A DNA stretch of 64,000 nt from an uncultured Rhodobiaceae bacterium (GTDB lineage: Bacteria; Pseudomonadota; Alphaproteobacteria; RS24): positions 869,501 to 933,500 of the forward strand of contig CALCUM010000003.1 in the NCBI GenBank assembly GCA_937907245.1, in the 5' to 3' direction. A program made the translations under genes and the position numbers. Under the pieces are notes generated by a model. That model ran no database searches, was not told the DNA's origin, and worked only from the letters and a program-made list of their open reading frames with translations. Shown here in pieces: positions 8,638 through 18,215 of the stretch (its first letter is position 1; every line of letters begins with the position of its first letter).

Positions 8638-9923
8638 AAAACATCTCCGCTTAACATCAAACCATCGTTGCCAGACACGCGCAGCGAAACCAGCTCGCCA
8701 GGCTGATAAATAGGCGGCAGCAGCACGCGGGCAAAATTGCCGCTGCGGCCTTCACTTTTGGTGTCGCCTTGTTTCTCAACCAATACACTCAGTGTTTGTC
8801 CCGTTTGCGCATCCAGCCAGCGCTGGCGTTGGGTGTCGCCAGCTTGTCGCAAGGCGGCGGCGCGCGCTTTGATGGTCGGGCCATCCAATTGTGGCATACG
8901 TGCGGCTGGCGTATCGGGGCGCGGCGAATAGGGAAACACATGCAGCCAAGTCAGCTCGCACTGTTCGACGAGTTTGATAGAATTTTCAAACATCGCGTCG
9001 GTCTCGGTTGGAAAGCCGGCGATTAAATCGGCGCCAAAGGCAATGTCGGGGCGCGCTTGTTTCAGTTTAGCGCAAAAGGCAATCGCTTCTTCGCGCGTAT
9101 GGCGGCGTTTCATCCGCTTCAAAATCATATTGTCGCCAGCTTGCAAAGATAAATGCAAATGCGGCATCAAGCGCGGCTCGGCGATGACCATATCCAAAAG
9201 ATTGGCATCTATTTCCACCGCGTCGATAGACGATAGGCGCAAGCGCGGCAACTCGGGCACTTGGGCGAGGATAGCGCGCACCAAAGCGCCCAATCCCGCC
9301 TCGCCAATGTCTGGCCCATAAGAGGTGACGTCGACGCCCGTTAGAACAATTTCTTTGTGGCCTTGCTCGACCAAAAGCTGGCACCGCGCCACCACTTCAG
9401 GGATAGGAACGGAGCGCGAGTTGCCGCGCCCAAAAGGAATGATACAAAAAGTGCAGCGGTGGTCGCATCCGGTTTGCACTTGCACGAAAGCGCGCGAGCG
9501 TCCGGTTTGCGGTGTCGGCGGTAAAGGCGTTGCGGTCTCTAGCGACATGATGTCGGAGACGGCGTTCATTACTTTTGGGTCCGGTGCTTTTTGATAGCTA
9601 TTGGCTTGATATGTATTGGCGCGCAATTTTTCTTCATTGCCGATAACGCGGTCGACCTCGGGCATGGCGATAAATTGCTCAGCATCGGTTTGCGCCGCGC
9701 ATCCCGTCACGATGACTTGTCCCTCGGGGTTGGCGCGTTTGGCTTTGCGTGCCGCTTGGCGGGCTTGGCGCATGGCTTCGCCGGTGACGGCGCACCCATT
9801 GATGATAGTGGTGTTTCGCAGACCCGCCGCTTGCGCCAAGGCTTGCACGCTATCGCCTTCTAGCGCGTTGAGGCGGCAGCCAAAATTCTCGACTTTTACA
9901 TCTGATACATCTGTCGCGCTCAT
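8634..9923 (-). CDS. mtaB: tRNA t6A37 methylthiotransferase MtaB
   Basis: Radical-SAM enzyme that converts t6A37 to ms2t6A in tRNAs reading ANN codons; 429 aa. The N-terminal cluster cysteines are C16, C44 and C75. The radical-SAM CX3CX2C motif is C153, C157 and C160 within CDHRCTFC. A TRAM-like C-terminal domain follows (VLVEKQGD to the end). MtaB is favoured over MiaB because of the VENFGCRLN start and the overall domain pattern. It overlaps both ftsY and dapF by 4 nt, as often seen in alphaproteobacteria. Confidence 0.93.
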   Translation of the reverse strand: MSATDVSDVKVENFGCRLNALEGDSVQALAQAAGLRNTTIINGCAVTGEAMRQARQAARKAKRANPEGQVIVTGCAAQTDAEQFIAMPEVDRVIGNEEKLRANTYQANSYQKAPDPKVMNAVSDIMSLETATPLPPTPQTGRSRAFVQVQTGCDHRCTFCIIPFGRGNSRSVPIPEVVARCQLLVEQGHKEIVLTGVDVTSYGPDIGEAGLGALVRAILAQVPELPRLRLSSIDAVEIDANLLDMVIAEPRLMPHLHLSLQAGDNMILKRMKRRHTREEAIAFCAKLKQARPDIAFGADLIAGFPTETDAMFENSIKLVEQCELTWLHVFPYSPRPDTPAARMPQLDGPTIKARAAALRQAGDTQRQRWLDAQTGQTLSVLVEKQGDTKSEGRSGNFARVLLPPIYQPGELVSLRVSGNDGLMLSGDVL

Positions 9924-10765
9924 AGGCTCAGCTCACCGTCAAATTCAAACTGCGCAGGCCCGGTCATAATTAAATGCGTGTCGGGTTGATAATCGATAAT
10001 AATGACATCGTGCGCATTGTCGTCTTGGTTAAATGGCGGGCGAACTGTTATCGCGCCCGGCGCACAAAGTTGGCTGTGAACCGCCGCCGCCGCCGTGGCG
10101 CATGCGCCTGTGCCGCAAGCTAAGGTGAGGCCCGCGCCGCGTTCCCACGTATCGAGCCGCAAAGTCTGAGGGGCCGCGAGGCGGGCAAAATTAATATTGG
10201 CCCCGTCTGGAAACGCCGCATGGTGTTCGAGGGCTGGGCCGCTATTGGCGGCATGGGCTTTCGTGTCGGCGTCCATAATCAAGACGGCATGGGGATTGCC
10301 CATATTGACCGGCAAGGCCTCTGGCAAATCTTCCTGCAAGGCTACCGGCGTGCCAAATACGGGCAGTGGCATATGAATGCTTACCTGCGCCATATCTGCG
10401 TCTAACTGAGTGGCACATTGTAACGTGCCGCCTAGGGTTTCTAGCGTGATTTGGGGGCGGCCATCGTGGGTCGTCGAGGGGCGTGCCAAAAACGCGGCTA
10501 CGGCGCGGGCGCCATTTCCGCAAGCCTCTACCTCGCTGCCGTCGGCATTGAAGATTTGCATGAAAACGGCTTGCTCGTTGGCTTGGCGAGAGGCATGTAT
10601 CACCAAAACTTGGTCACAGCCTTGCGTGTCTGGGTTCGAGGCATCGGCGATGGCGCGCACCTCATCGCCCGTTACCTGCAACGGCTGCGAGCGAGCGTCG
10701 ATTACCACGAAGGCATTGCCAAGGCCGTTCATTTTGCAAAACGCGATATGGGTTTCCTGTGCCAT
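9920..10765 (-). CDS. dapF: Diaminopimelate epimerase
   Basis: Interconverts LL- and meso-diaminopimelate for lysine and peptidoglycan synthesis; 281 aa from the ATG at 10765. The catalytic cysteine pair is C82 (ACGNGAR) and C217 (ACGTGA). The N-terminal KMNGLGNAFVV motif is typical. An in-frame ATG 33 nt upstream (10798) would add MFAGASAYIKA; the shorter start fits family alignments better. It overlaps mtaB by 4 nt and heads the minus-strand operon dapF-mtaB-ftsY-yciB. It is divergent from ffh. Confidence 0.95.
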   Translation of the reverse strand: MAQETHIAFCKMNGLGNAFVVIDARSQPLQVTGDEVRAIADASNPDTQGCDQVLVIHASRQANEQAVFMQIFNADGSEVEACGNGARAVAAFLARPSTTHDGRPQITLETLGGTLQCATQLDADMAQVSIHMPLPVFGTPVALQEDLPEALPVNMGNPHAVLIMDADTKAHAANSGPALEHHAAFPDGANINFARLAAPQTLRLDTWERGAGLTLACGTGACATAAAAVHSQLCAPGAITVRPPFNQDDNAHDVIIIDYQPDTHLIMTGPAQFEFDGELSL

Positions 10766-10805
10766 GGCTTTTATATAAGCGCTCGCGCCCGCAAACACCA
10801 GACGC

Positions 10806-10834
10806 TTGACTTAAACGCTTCCTCTGCCTAGATT
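10806..10834 (+). promoter_or_regulatory. Sigma70-type promoter for ffh
   Basis: TTGACT at 10806-10811 and TAGATT at 10829-10834 are separated by exactly 17 nt. The predicted transcript starts near 10841, giving an ffh 5' leader of about 113 nt. This is one of the best promoter matches I found in the window. Confidence 0.6.
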
Positions 10835-10954
10835 GGCGCCACTTCTGAACAGAAGCGATATTTATTTTGGTCTTCGCCCAATGGGGCAAGGTCGCCACCC
10901 GCCAGCAAGCTTTGCCCGCGGGTGCACTTTTGGTTGAGGCAAAACGCGAAACGT

Positions 10955-12466
10955 ATGTTTGACACGCTGAGCGAAAATTTAGGGTCGATATTTGACCGCC
11001 TACGCGGACGCGGAGCGCTGTCTGAAAAAGACGTCGACGTCGCGCTAGGCGAAATTCGCACTGCGCTTTTGGAAGCCGATGTGGCTTTGCCCGTGGCGCG
11101 TGCCTTCCTAGATAATGTGCGCCCCGCCGCGATTGGCGCGCAGGTTTTAAAATCAGTGACGCCCGGCCAGCAAATGGTCAAAATCGTCAATGATGGTCTC
11201 ATCGAAATGTTGGGCGCGGCGGAGCCTCTATCCTTTGATGCGGTGCCGCCTGTCGTTATGATGATGGTGGGTCTGCAAGGCTCGGGTAAAACCACCTCGA
11301 CCGCAAAGTTAGCCAAATTCATTACCGCTCAAGAAAAACGCAAAGTCCTCATGGCCTCGCTGGACACACAACGCCCAGCCGCGATGGAACAATTGAAAGT
11401 TCTGGGTCAACAAATTGAGGTTGAAACCCTGCCCATCGTCGACGGGCAATCGCCGGTCGATATTGCCAAGCGTGCGGTGCAAGCCGGTAAGCTGGGCGGC
11501 TTTGATGTGGTGATGCTCGATACCGCAGGCCGCACCAATATCGATGAAGCCTTGATGGGCGAAATGGCCGCGATTGAAGCGGCGGCGGCGCCGAAAGAAG
11601 TTTTGCTGGTTGCCGATAGTTTGACCGGCCAAGAGGCGGTGACCATTGCGGCACAATTTGGCGCCCGCGTTTCCCTGACCGGTATTGTTTTGACCCGCGC
11701 CGATGGCGATGGCCGCGGCGGCGCAGCTTTATCTATGCGCTATGTGACGGGCGTGCCGATTAAGTTTTTGGGCGTCGGCGAAGCGGTCGATAAATTAGAA
11801 GTGTTTGACCCGACGCGCGTCGCCAATCGCATTCTCGGCATGGGCGATGTTGTTGGGCTGGTTGAAAAAGCTGCCGAAACGATGGATGCGGAAAAAGCCG
11901 ATAAAATGGCAGCCCGCATGAAAAAAGGCGTGTTTACGCTGGATGATATGGCCGAACAATTAAAGCAAATGCAGCGTATGGGCGGCATGTCGGGCGTCTT
12001 GGGCATGTTGCCGGGCATGGGCAAAATGAAAAAACAAGTCGCCGCCATGGGCATGGATGAGCGCGAATTATTGCGCCAAGCAGCGATTGTCTCCTCGATG
12101 ACATCGGGCGAACGGGAAAACCCAAAACTATTAAATGCCAGTCGCAAAAAACGCGTCGCGGCGGGCTCGGGCACCAGCGTGCAAGAGGTCAATAAAATTC
12201 TCAAAATGCATCGGCAAATGGCCGACATGATGAAGAAACTCGGCAAAGGCGGCATGAAAGGTCTGGCAGGTATGCTGGGCGGCATGGGCGGCGGTGGACA
12301 ACCTAATATGCCGAATATGCCGAGCCTAACCGATATGCAAAACATGGCGGCCCAACAAGACCTGACAAAAGGGTCTGGGGCGCTTCCAGATTTAACCAAA
12401 TTGGGTGGGGCCAGTGCGCCGCCAGATTTTTTAAAAGGTTTGGGGCTTCCCCCGAAAAAGAAATAG
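10955..12466 (+). CDS. ffh: Signal recognition particle protein Ffh (SRP54)
   Basis: GTPase and signal-sequence-binding subunit of SRP; 503 aa from the ATG at 10955. It has the N domain, the G domain with G1 GLQGSGKTTS from 106, DTQRPAA, DTAGR and TRADGDGRGG, and a methionine-rich M domain from about residue 300 (RMGGMSGVLGMLPGMGKMKK). The tail is rich in Met, Gly, Pro and Asn (NMPNMPS) and longer than minimal Ffh. A GTG 33 nt upstream (10922) is in frame but gives a non-family N-terminus. It starts the ffh-rpsP-rimM-trmD-rplS series. Confidence 0.97.
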   Translation: MFDTLSENLGSIFDRLRGRGALSEKDVDVALGEIRTALLEADVALPVARAFLDNVRPAAIGAQVLKSVTPGQQMVKIVNDGLIEMLGAAEPLSFDAVPPVVMMMVGLQGSGKTTSTAKLAKFITAQEKRKVLMASLDTQRPAAMEQLKVLGQQIEVETLPIVDGQSPVDIAKRAVQAGKLGGFDVVMLDTAGRTNIDEALMGEMAAIEAAAAPKEVLLVADSLTGQEAVTIAAQFGARVSLTGIVLTRADGDGRGGAALSMRYVTGVPIKFLGVGEAVDKLEVFDPTRVANRILGMGDVVGLVEKAAETMDAEKADKMAARMKKGVFTLDDMAEQLKQMQRMGGMSGVLGMLPGMGKMKKQVAAMGMDERELLRQAAIVSSMTSGERENPKLLNASRKKRVAAGSGTSVQEVNKILKMHRQMADMMKKLGKGGMKGLAGMLGGMGGGGQPNMPNMPSLTDMQNMAAQQDLTKGSGALPDLTKLGGASAPPDFLKGLGLPPKKK

Positions 12467-12543
12467 AGAAACAGGCCGAGCCCAAGCGTGGGGCGGCCAG
12501 CTAACAGATTGACTAATTTATTGTTCGTTGAAAGGAACTAAAA

Positions 12544-13128
12544 ATGGCTTTGAAAATTCGTATGTCGCGTGGCGGCTCTAAAAAGCGTCCATTCTATCGC
12601 ATCGTTGTGGCCGATAGCCGTATGCCTCGCGATGGTCGTTATATTGAAAAACTCGGTACATATAATCCATTGCTGCCAAAAGACGGCGGCGAGCGTGTGG
12701 TGCTAGACGCCGATCGCGCCAAACATTGGATTGAGCAAGGTGCCAAGCCCTCCGACCGTGTGTCACGGTTTTTGCAAGATGTTGGTCTTTGGAAGCGTGA
12801 AGAGCGCAACAATCCAAACAAAGGCAAGCCAGGCCAAAAAGCGCTAGAGCGTTTGGAAGCTCAAAAAGAAGCTGAAGAAGCTGCCAAAGCCGCCGCAGAA
12901 GAAGCCGCCGCCGAAGCCGCTGCCGCCGCCGCTGCCCCTGTTGAGGAAGCGCCTGCTGAAGAGGCTCCAGCCGAGGAAGCCCCAGCCGAAGAAGCTCCAG
13001 CCGAGGAAGCTGCCGCTGAGGAAGCTCCTGCCGAAGAAGCTGCCGCTGAGGAAGCTCCTGCCGAAGAAGCACCAGCCGAAGAAGCTCCAGCTGAAGAAGC
13101 TGCTGAGGCTTCTGAAAAAGACGCTTAA
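12544..13128 (+). CDS. rpsP: 30S ribosomal protein S16 with a long Ala/Glu/Pro C-terminal tail
   Basis: Small-subunit assembly protein. Residues 1-90 are a normal S16 ([20 protein letters not shown] start, [15 protein letters not shown]). The remaining roughly 100 residues are low complexity: a Lys/Glu/Ala helix-forming region, then about eleven copies of EEAPA or EEAAA (residues 134-187). At 194 aa it is more than twice the usual length. AAAGGAAC precedes the ATG. The repeat is maintained with varied codons but also contains a perfect 30-bp duplication, so recent expansion is likely. rimM follows directly. Confidence 0.95.
   Translation: MALKIRMSRGGSKKRPFYRIVVADSRMPRDGRYIEKLGTYNPLLPKDGGERVVLDADRAKHWIEQGAKPSDRVSRFLQDVGLWKREERNNPNKGKPGQKALERLEAQKEAEEAAKAAAEEAAAEAAAAAAAPVEEAPAEEAPAEEAPAEEAPAEEAAAEEAPAEEAAAEEAPAEEAPAEEAPAEEAAEASEKDA
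12943..13104 (+). repeat. 15-bp coding tandem repeat in the rpsP tail
   Basis: About eleven 15-bp units encode EEAPA or EEAAA. Within them, the 30-bp block at 13009-13038 is repeated identically at 13039-13068. Other copies differ at third codon positions (gaa/gag, gct/gcc), so older and newer copies coexist. Confidence 0.9.
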
Positions 13129-13680
13129 TTGGCATCGCGCGCTCCAGCGATACCCGACACGCTCGTTTGTTTGGGCGTGGTCGGGGCTCCGCATGGCGTG
13201 CGCGGCGCTATGAAGGTGCGAACCTTCACGCAATCGCCGCAAGATATCGCGGCCTATGGACCGCTCTCCGATAAACTCGGGGAGCGGGTCTTTGTTTTGA
13301 CCTCCTGCAAGGCCGATAAAGGCAATGCGGAAAGCGCGCGCGTGACTGTCAAAGGCATCGATGACCGAGATGCAGCGGTCGCCTTGCGCGGTGTCGAGCT
13401 ATATGTCTCGCGCGATAAATTGCCCAAATTAGCTCAAGAAGATGACTTTTATTATGCCGATCTCATCGGCCTAAAGGTAGTCAGCCCCGAGGGGGAGGGC
13501 TTGGGCGAAGTGGCGGCGGTTCATAATTTCGGGGCGGGCGATTTATTAGAAATCGACGGCTCGTTTTACCCGTTCACCAAACAAGTAGTGCCCCATGTGG
13601 ATATGGCGGGCGGGCAGCTAACGCTTGTGCCACCGCAAGAAACCGAAGCCTCTCCTGAAGAAGCTGGAGAGATTAAATGA
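13129..13680 (+). CDS. rimM: Ribosome maturation factor RimM
   Basis: Assists 30S head assembly around S19 in partnership with S16; 183 aa. The N-terminal VVGAPHGVRGAMKVRTFT motif and the PRC-barrel region (DDFYYADLIGLKV, then FGAGDLLEI and PFTKQVVPHVD) are diagnostic. The apparent start is TTG immediately after the rpsP stop (TAATTG); no ATG is available before the conserved region. The ribosome-binding site is weak, suggesting coupling to rpsP translation. It overlaps trmD by 4 nt. Confidence 0.93.
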   Translation: MASRAPAIPDTLVCLGVVGAPHGVRGAMKVRTFTQSPQDIAAYGPLSDKLGERVFVLTSCKADKGNAESARVTVKGIDDRDAAVALRGVELYVSRDKLPKLAQEDDFYYADLIGLKVVSPEGEGLGEVAAVHNFGAGDLLEIDGSFYPFTKQVVPHVDMAGGQLTLVPPQETEASPEEAGEIK

Positions 13681-14396
13681 GCTGGAACGCCCATATCATC
13701 ACTGGTTTTCCAACCATGTTTCCGGGCACGCTGGGCGAAAGTCTGGCCGGACGCGCGCGAGAAGACGGCCTGTGGTCGCTGACTACCCATGATGTGCGCG
13801 CGCATGGCCAAGGCAAACATAAAAATATCGACGATACGCCGGCTGGCGGCGGCGCCGGCATGGTGATGCGCGCCGATGTGGCGGCATCCGCCTTAGACAG
13901 CGTGACGGCGCAGCATAATTTGCCGGTGCTTTTACCGAGCCCGCGCGGTGTGCCTTGGACGCAAGATTTAGCGCAGGAGCTGGCCGAAGGTGCGGGTGCG
14001 ATTTTCTTTTGCAATCGCTATGAGGGCATCGACGAACGCTTTATCGAGGCGCGCGCGCCCCTAGAAGTCTCGCTCGGCGATTATATCCTCTCGGGCGGCG
14101 AGCCAGCTGCTTTGGTCATGTTAGATAGCATTATCCGCCTTTTGCCGGGCGTGATGGGCAAGGTGGAAAGCGGCTTGCAAGAGAGCTTTTCCTCCCAATC
14201 TGGCGGTTTGCTCGAGCATCCCCAATATACCCGCCCGCAAGTCTGGGAAGGGATGGAAGTTCCCGAAGTTGTGATCTCTGGGGACCATGAAAAAATAGCC
14301 AAATGGCGCCATCAACGGGCGCTGGAGATTACGCAAGAACGCCGACCCGATTTACTAGAGGATTTGCCGCAAAACGACAGCAAGTCCAAAAAGTGA
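13677..14396 (+). CDS. trmD: tRNA (guanine37-N1)-methyltransferase TrmD
   Basis: SPOUT methyltransferase making m1G37 from SAM; 239 aa. The trefoil-knot motifs are present: RYEGIDERF (Y115 region) and LGDYILSGGE (133-142), followed by LLEHPQYTRP. The N-terminal TPAGGGAGM loop is also conserved. It is coupled to rimM by an ATGA overlap. A structured 112-nt gap leads to rplS. Confidence 0.97.
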   Translation: MSWNAHIITGFPTMFPGTLGESLAGRAREDGLWSLTTHDVRAHGQGKHKNIDDTPAGGGAGMVMRADVAASALDSVTAQHNLPVLLPSPRGVPWTQDLAQELAEGAGAIFFCNRYEGIDERFIEARAPLEVSLGDYILSGGEPAALVMLDSIIRLLPGVMGKVESGLQESFSSQSGGLLEHPQYTRPQVWEGMEVPEVVISGDHEKIAKWRHQRALEITQERRPDLLEDLPQNDSKSKK

Positions 14397-14422
14397 AAAA
14401 ACAATGGTGAATCGCCCGAAAA

Positions 14423-14459
14423 GGGGTGACATGGCCCTAAAGCCATGGTAAATCCCCCC
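14423..14459 (+). promoter_or_regulatory. Structured leader hairpin upstream of rplS
   Basis: A two-part stem: an outer GGGG (14423-14426) with CCCC (14454-14459 region), and an inner CATGGC (14430-14435) with GCCATG (14442-14447) closing the 6-nt loop cctaaa. Asymmetric internal loops tga and gtaaat separate the stems. The position 50 nt before an r-protein gene suggests an autoregulatory leader or an attenuator between trmD and rplS. No T-run follows, so it is not a standard terminator. Confidence 0.45.
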
Positions 14460-14508
14460 ATCCGGTGAGACAGGTGTCAAACCGAAAAACGCCCAAATGG
14501 TGACGCAA

Positions 14509-14943
14509 ATGAATGTTATTGAAGAATTAGAACGCGAACACATGGCTGAACTGACCGCCGAGAAATCCGTACCGGATTTCCAACCTGGCGACACAGTGAA
14601 GGTGAATGTAAAAGTAATCGAAGGTTCGCGCGAGCGTATTCAGGCTTTTGAAGGCGTGTGCATTGCGCGCGCTGGCGGTGGCTTGAATGAAAATTTCACT
14701 GTGCGTAAAATTTCTTATGGCGAGGGTGTGGAACGGGTTTTCCCAATTTACTCTCCGCTCGTAGACAGCATCGATCTGGTTCGCCGCGGTCGTGTGCGTC
14801 GTGCCAAACTTTATTATTTGCGTGGCCTAACGGGTAAAGCCGCTCGAATTACCGAGCGTCGCTTGAAATCAACCAAGGCAGACGCAAAAAAGACACCAAA
14901 AGCAGCGGCCAAGGAGGCTCCTAGCGTCGACACTGACGCCTAA
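14509..14943 (+). CDS. rplS: 50S ribosomal protein L19
   Basis: Large-subunit protein at the 30S/50S interface; 144 aa from the ATG at 14509. This start gives [11 protein letters not shown], matching the family, and has GGTGA 6 nt upstream; the in-frame ATG at 14497 lacks a ribosome-binding site. The core [20 protein letters not shown], the [11 protein letters not shown] stretch and [18 protein letters not shown] are conserved. A Lys/Ala-rich tail of about 25 residues ([15 protein letters not shown]) extends past the usual end. Confidence 0.96.
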   Translation: MNVIEELEREHMAELTAEKSVPDFQPGDTVKVNVKVIEGSRERIQAFEGVCIARAGGGLNENFTVRKISYGEGVERVFPIYSPLVDSIDLVRRGRVRRAKLYYLRGLTGKAARITERRLKSTKADAKKTPKAAAKEAPSVDTDA

Positions 14944-15032
14944 GTTTTCTTTCGAGAGCCGCAAACTCCATTCATTCCCCAAAATTCGGGGGCGGGGGGT
15001 AGGCAGCCCTCGTAAAAATAAAGGCAACAGGT

Positions 15033-16454
15033 ATGACCGGAACCACTCTTTACGATAAAATTTGGAATGCTCATATGGTAGATGAGCAAGCAGACGGAAA
15101 TTGCTTGCTCTATATCGACCGTCACTTGGTGCATGAAGTAACCAGCCCACAAGCTTTCGAAGGCTTGCGGATGACCAGCCGAAAAGTGCGCGCCCCGCAT
15201 AAAGTTTTGGCGCTTGCCGATCACAATATTCCGACGACTGACCGCACTGGCGGGGTCGATGCGATTGCCGATCCGGAAAGCAAATTACAAATCCAAACCT
15301 TGGAAAAAAACTGCGCTGAATTTGGCATTGAATATGTCGCTATGGACGATATTCGCCAAGGCATCGTGCATGTTACCGGCCCCGAGCAAGGCTTTACTTT
15401 GCCAGGCCTCACCATTGTTTGCGGCGATAGCCACACCTCCACCCATGGTGCTTTTGGCGCTTTGGCACATGGTATTGGCACCTCGGAAGTAGAACATGTT
15501 TTGGCAACCCAAACGCTGATCCAATCGAAAGCCAAAAACTTCCGCATTAATGTGGTAGGCGAAGCGCCCGATTATATCACCGCCAAAGATATCGCTCTTG
15601 CCATTATCGGCGAGATTGGCACGGCTGGCGGCACCGGTTATGTGCTGGAATATGCAGGCCCCGCCATTGAAGCGCTATCGATGGAAGGGCGCATGACCCT
15701 GTGCAATATGTCTATCGAAGCAGGCGCACGCGCGGGCCTCGTGGCACCGGATGAGAAAACTTACGCTTTCCTAGAAGGTCGAGCCAAGGCGCCCAAAGGC
15801 GAAGATTGGGATGAAGCGGTAGCCTATTGGCGCACGCTGGTTTCGGATGCGGATGCGGTTTTCGATAAAGAAATCACCATTGATGCGTCTGACTTGCCGC
15901 CTCTGGTAACTTGGGGCACCAGCCCGCAAGACGTTATCTCCATCGCAGGCGCGGTGCCAAATCCGGCTGATATTGCGGATGAAGCGCGTCGTAAATCTAC
16001 CGAGCGGGCGCTTGATTATATGGGCCTGAAAGCCGGCACACCGATGCAAGAAGTGGCCATCGACCGCGTGTTCATCGGGTCTTGCACCAATAGCCGTATC
16101 GAAGATTTGCGCGCCGCTGCGGCCATTGCCAAGGGCAAAACGGTGGCGTCTCGCGTCTCGGCCATGGTTGTGCCGGGCTCTGGCTTGATTAAGCAACAGG
16201 CGGAAAAAGAAGGTTTGGATAAAATATTTATCGAAGCTGGTTTTGAATGGCGCGAGCCAGGCTGCTCCATGTGTCTGGCGATGAATGCCGATAAATTGGC
16301 GCCAGGCGAACGCTGTGCCTCGACCTCCAATCGCAATTTTGAAGGTCGCCAAGGACGCGGGGGACGCACCCATTTGGTATCCCCAGAAATGGCGGCTGCG
16401 GCGGCTGTGACGGGTCACTTCACGGATATTCGCAACCTGAAAGTGGAGGGCTAA
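15033..16454 (+). CDS. leuC: 3-isopropylmalate dehydratase large subunit
   Basis: Aconitase-superfamily subunit that isomerises 2- to 3-isopropylmalate in leucine synthesis, with LeuD; 473 aa. The 4Fe-4S ligands are C351 (GSCTNSR) and C411/C414 (GCSMC). [17 protein letters not shown] near residue 130 is the family signature. It is separated from leuD by 3 nt. The 89-nt gap after rplS has a CCCC-loop-GGGG hairpin (about 14977-14991) but no clear terminator, so readthrough from the ribosomal genes is possible. Confidence 0.97.
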   Translation: MTGTTLYDKIWNAHMVDEQADGNCLLYIDRHLVHEVTSPQAFEGLRMTSRKVRAPHKVLALADHNIPTTDRTGGVDAIADPESKLQIQTLEKNCAEFGIEYVAMDDIRQGIVHVTGPEQGFTLPGLTIVCGDSHTSTHGAFGALAHGIGTSEVEHVLATQTLIQSKAKNFRINVVGEAPDYITAKDIALAIIGEIGTAGGTGYVLEYAGPAIEALSMEGRMTLCNMSIEAGARAGLVAPDEKTYAFLEGRAKAPKGEDWDEAVAYWRTLVSDADAVFDKEITIDASDLPPLVTWGTSPQDVISIAGAVPNPADIADEARRKSTERALDYMGLKAGTPMQEVAIDRVFIGSCTNSRIEDLRAAAAIAKGKTVASRVSAMVVPGSGLIKQQAEKEGLDKIFIEAGFEWREPGCSMCLAMNADKLAPGERCASTSNRNFEGRQGRGGRTHLVSPEMAAAAAVTGHFTDIRNLKVEG

Positions 16455-16457
16455 CCC

Positions 16458-17060
16458 ATGCAAAAGTTCAATCAATTGACCGGGATTGCTGCGCCGCTAG
16501 ATATTTTAAATGTCGATACGGATATGATTATCCCGAAGCAGTTTTTAAAAACCATTCAGCGTTCTGGCTTGGGCAAAAACTTATTCGACGAAATGCGCTA
16601 TACGCCGGAAGGCGATGAAGTGCCTGATTTTGTGCTCAATCAATCGGCCTATCGCGGCGCCGAAATTTTGGTGGCGGGCGATAATTTTGGCTGCGGCTCG
16701 AGCCGTGAACATGCACCTTGGGCGCTGTTGGATTTTGGTATCCGCTGCATTATTTCCACAAGCTATGCCGATATTTTTTACAATAATTGCTTCAAGAACG
16801 GCATTTTGCCGATTGTTCTGCCGCAAGCCGATGTCGATAAATTGATGGATGACGCTAAACGCGGCGCCAATGCCACGGTGACGATTGATTTGGAAAGCCA
16901 AACCATTCAAGGCCCAGATGGTGGCACGATTTCTTTTGAAGTCGATGCCTTTCGCAAAAAATGCTTACTCGAAGGCCTCGATGACATTGGCCTGACGATG
17001 AAAAAAGGCGCGGCCATCGACGCCTATGAAAACGATTTGGCTGCACAGCCTTGGCGCTAA
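16458..17060 (+). CDS. leuD: 3-isopropylmalate dehydratase small subunit
   Basis: Swivel-domain subunit of isopropylmalate isomerase; 200 aa, the normal length. [15 protein letters not shown] near residue 18 and [15 protein letters not shown] near residue 76 are diagnostic for LeuD. It directly follows leuC, so the two subunits are probably made in equal amounts. leuB follows after 44 nt. Confidence 0.97.
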   Translation: MQKFNQLTGIAAPLDILNVDTDMIIPKQFLKTIQRSGLGKNLFDEMRYTPEGDEVPDFVLNQSAYRGAEILVAGDNFGCGSSREHAPWALLDFGIRCIISTSYADIFYNNCFKNGILPIVLPQADVDKLMDDAKRGANATVTIDLESQTIQGPDGGTISFEVDAFRKKCLLEGLDDIGLTMKKGAAIDAYENDLAAQPWR

Positions 17061-17104
17061 TCAAACACAGTTCCCAAATTTAGGGATGCCAGTAAGGACT
17101 TAAA

Positions 17105-18211
17105 ATGGAAAATATTCTCATCTTGCCAGGCGACGGCATTGGCCCCGAAGTAATGGGCGAAGTGCGCCGCATCATCGATTGGTTTGGCGAGGCCCGCGGG
17201 TTTCAGGTAAACCTCGACGAGGACCTTGTCGGTGGTGCCGCTTATGATGTGCATGGCGCGGCCATCTCGGATGCGGCGATGGAAAAAGCCATGCAGTCGG
17301 ATGCGGTGCTATTTGGCGCCGTTGGCGGGCCGCAGTGGGATAATGTGGCCTATGAAGCGCGCCCCGAGGCAGGTCTTTTGCGCTTGCGCTCGGACATGGG
17401 ATTATTTGCTAACTTGCGTCCGGCGATTTGTTTTCCGGCTCTCGCCGATGCGTCTTCTTTGAAACGCGAATTGGTCGAAGGCCTCGATATTATGATTGTG
17501 CGCGAGCTCACGGGCGGGGTTTATTTTGGTGAGCCACGCGGCATTGAAGACCTTGGCAATGGCCAACGTCGTGGCGTGAATACGCAAGTTTACGAAACCT
17601 ATGAGATTGAGCGCATTGCGCGTGTGGCGGGCGATTTGGCGATGAAACGCGGCAAGCGTTTGGCATCTTCTGAGAAACGCAATGTCATGGAATCGGGCCT
17701 CTTGTGGAATGAAGAAGTGACCAAAATCATCACCTCCGAATTTCCTGAATTGGAGCTGGAGCACGTGTTGGCGGATAATTGCGCCATGCAATTAGTGCGC
17801 AATCCGAAACAATATGACGTGCTGGTGACCGATAATTTGTTCGGCGATATTTTGTCGGACATTGCGGCCATGCTAACCGGTTCGTTGGGCATGTTGCCTT
17901 CGGCTTCCTTAGGCGCGCCTGATGCGACGACGGGTCGGTCGAAATCTTTATACGAGCCGGTACACGGCTCAGCGCCAGATATTGCGGGTCAGGGCAAAGC
18001 CAATCCGATTGCCTCGATTATGAGTTTTGCCATGGCGCTGCGGTATACGTTTGAGCGCGGCGACGATGCGGACTTGCTGGAAAATGCGGTCACTCATGTA
18101 TTGGACAAAGGCGTTCGCACGGGCGACATTATGCAAGCCGGTTGCCAAGAAGTTGGCACCAGCGGCATGGGCGATGCTGTTTTGGCAGCGCTTACAGAAT
18201 TAGGGAAATAA
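17105..18211 (+). CDS. leuB: 3-isopropylmalate dehydrogenase
   Basis: NAD-dependent oxidative decarboxylation of 3-isopropylmalate in leucine synthesis; 368 aa. [10 protein letters not shown] at the N-terminus, [29 protein letters not shown] and the C-terminal [18 protein letters not shown] are the beta-decarboxylating dehydrogenase motifs, and NAD preference is expected for this family. AAGGACT lies before the ATG. asd begins 4 nt after its stop. Confidence 0.97.
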   Translation: MENILILPGDGIGPEVMGEVRRIIDWFGEARGFQVNLDEDLVGGAAYDVHGAAISDAAMEKAMQSDAVLFGAVGGPQWDNVAYEARPEAGLLRLRSDMGLFANLRPAICFPALADASSLKRELVEGLDIMIVRELTGGVYFGEPRGIEDLGNGQRRGVNTQVYETYEIERIARVAGDLAMKRGKRLASSEKRNVMESGLLWNEEVTKIITSEFPELELEHVLADNCAMQLVRNPKQYDVLVTDNLFGDILSDIAAMLTGSLGMLPSASLGAPDATTGRSKSLYEPVHGSAPDIAGQGKANPIASIMSFAMALRYTFERGDDADLLENAVTHVLDKGVRTGDIMQAGCQEVGTSGMGDAVLAALTELGK

Positions 18212-18215
18212 GTTC

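Noticed and set aside
10835-10954. SRP (4.5S) RNA gene next to ffh
   Set aside because: The conserved GGAAG tetraloop region of the SRP RNA is not present on either strand.
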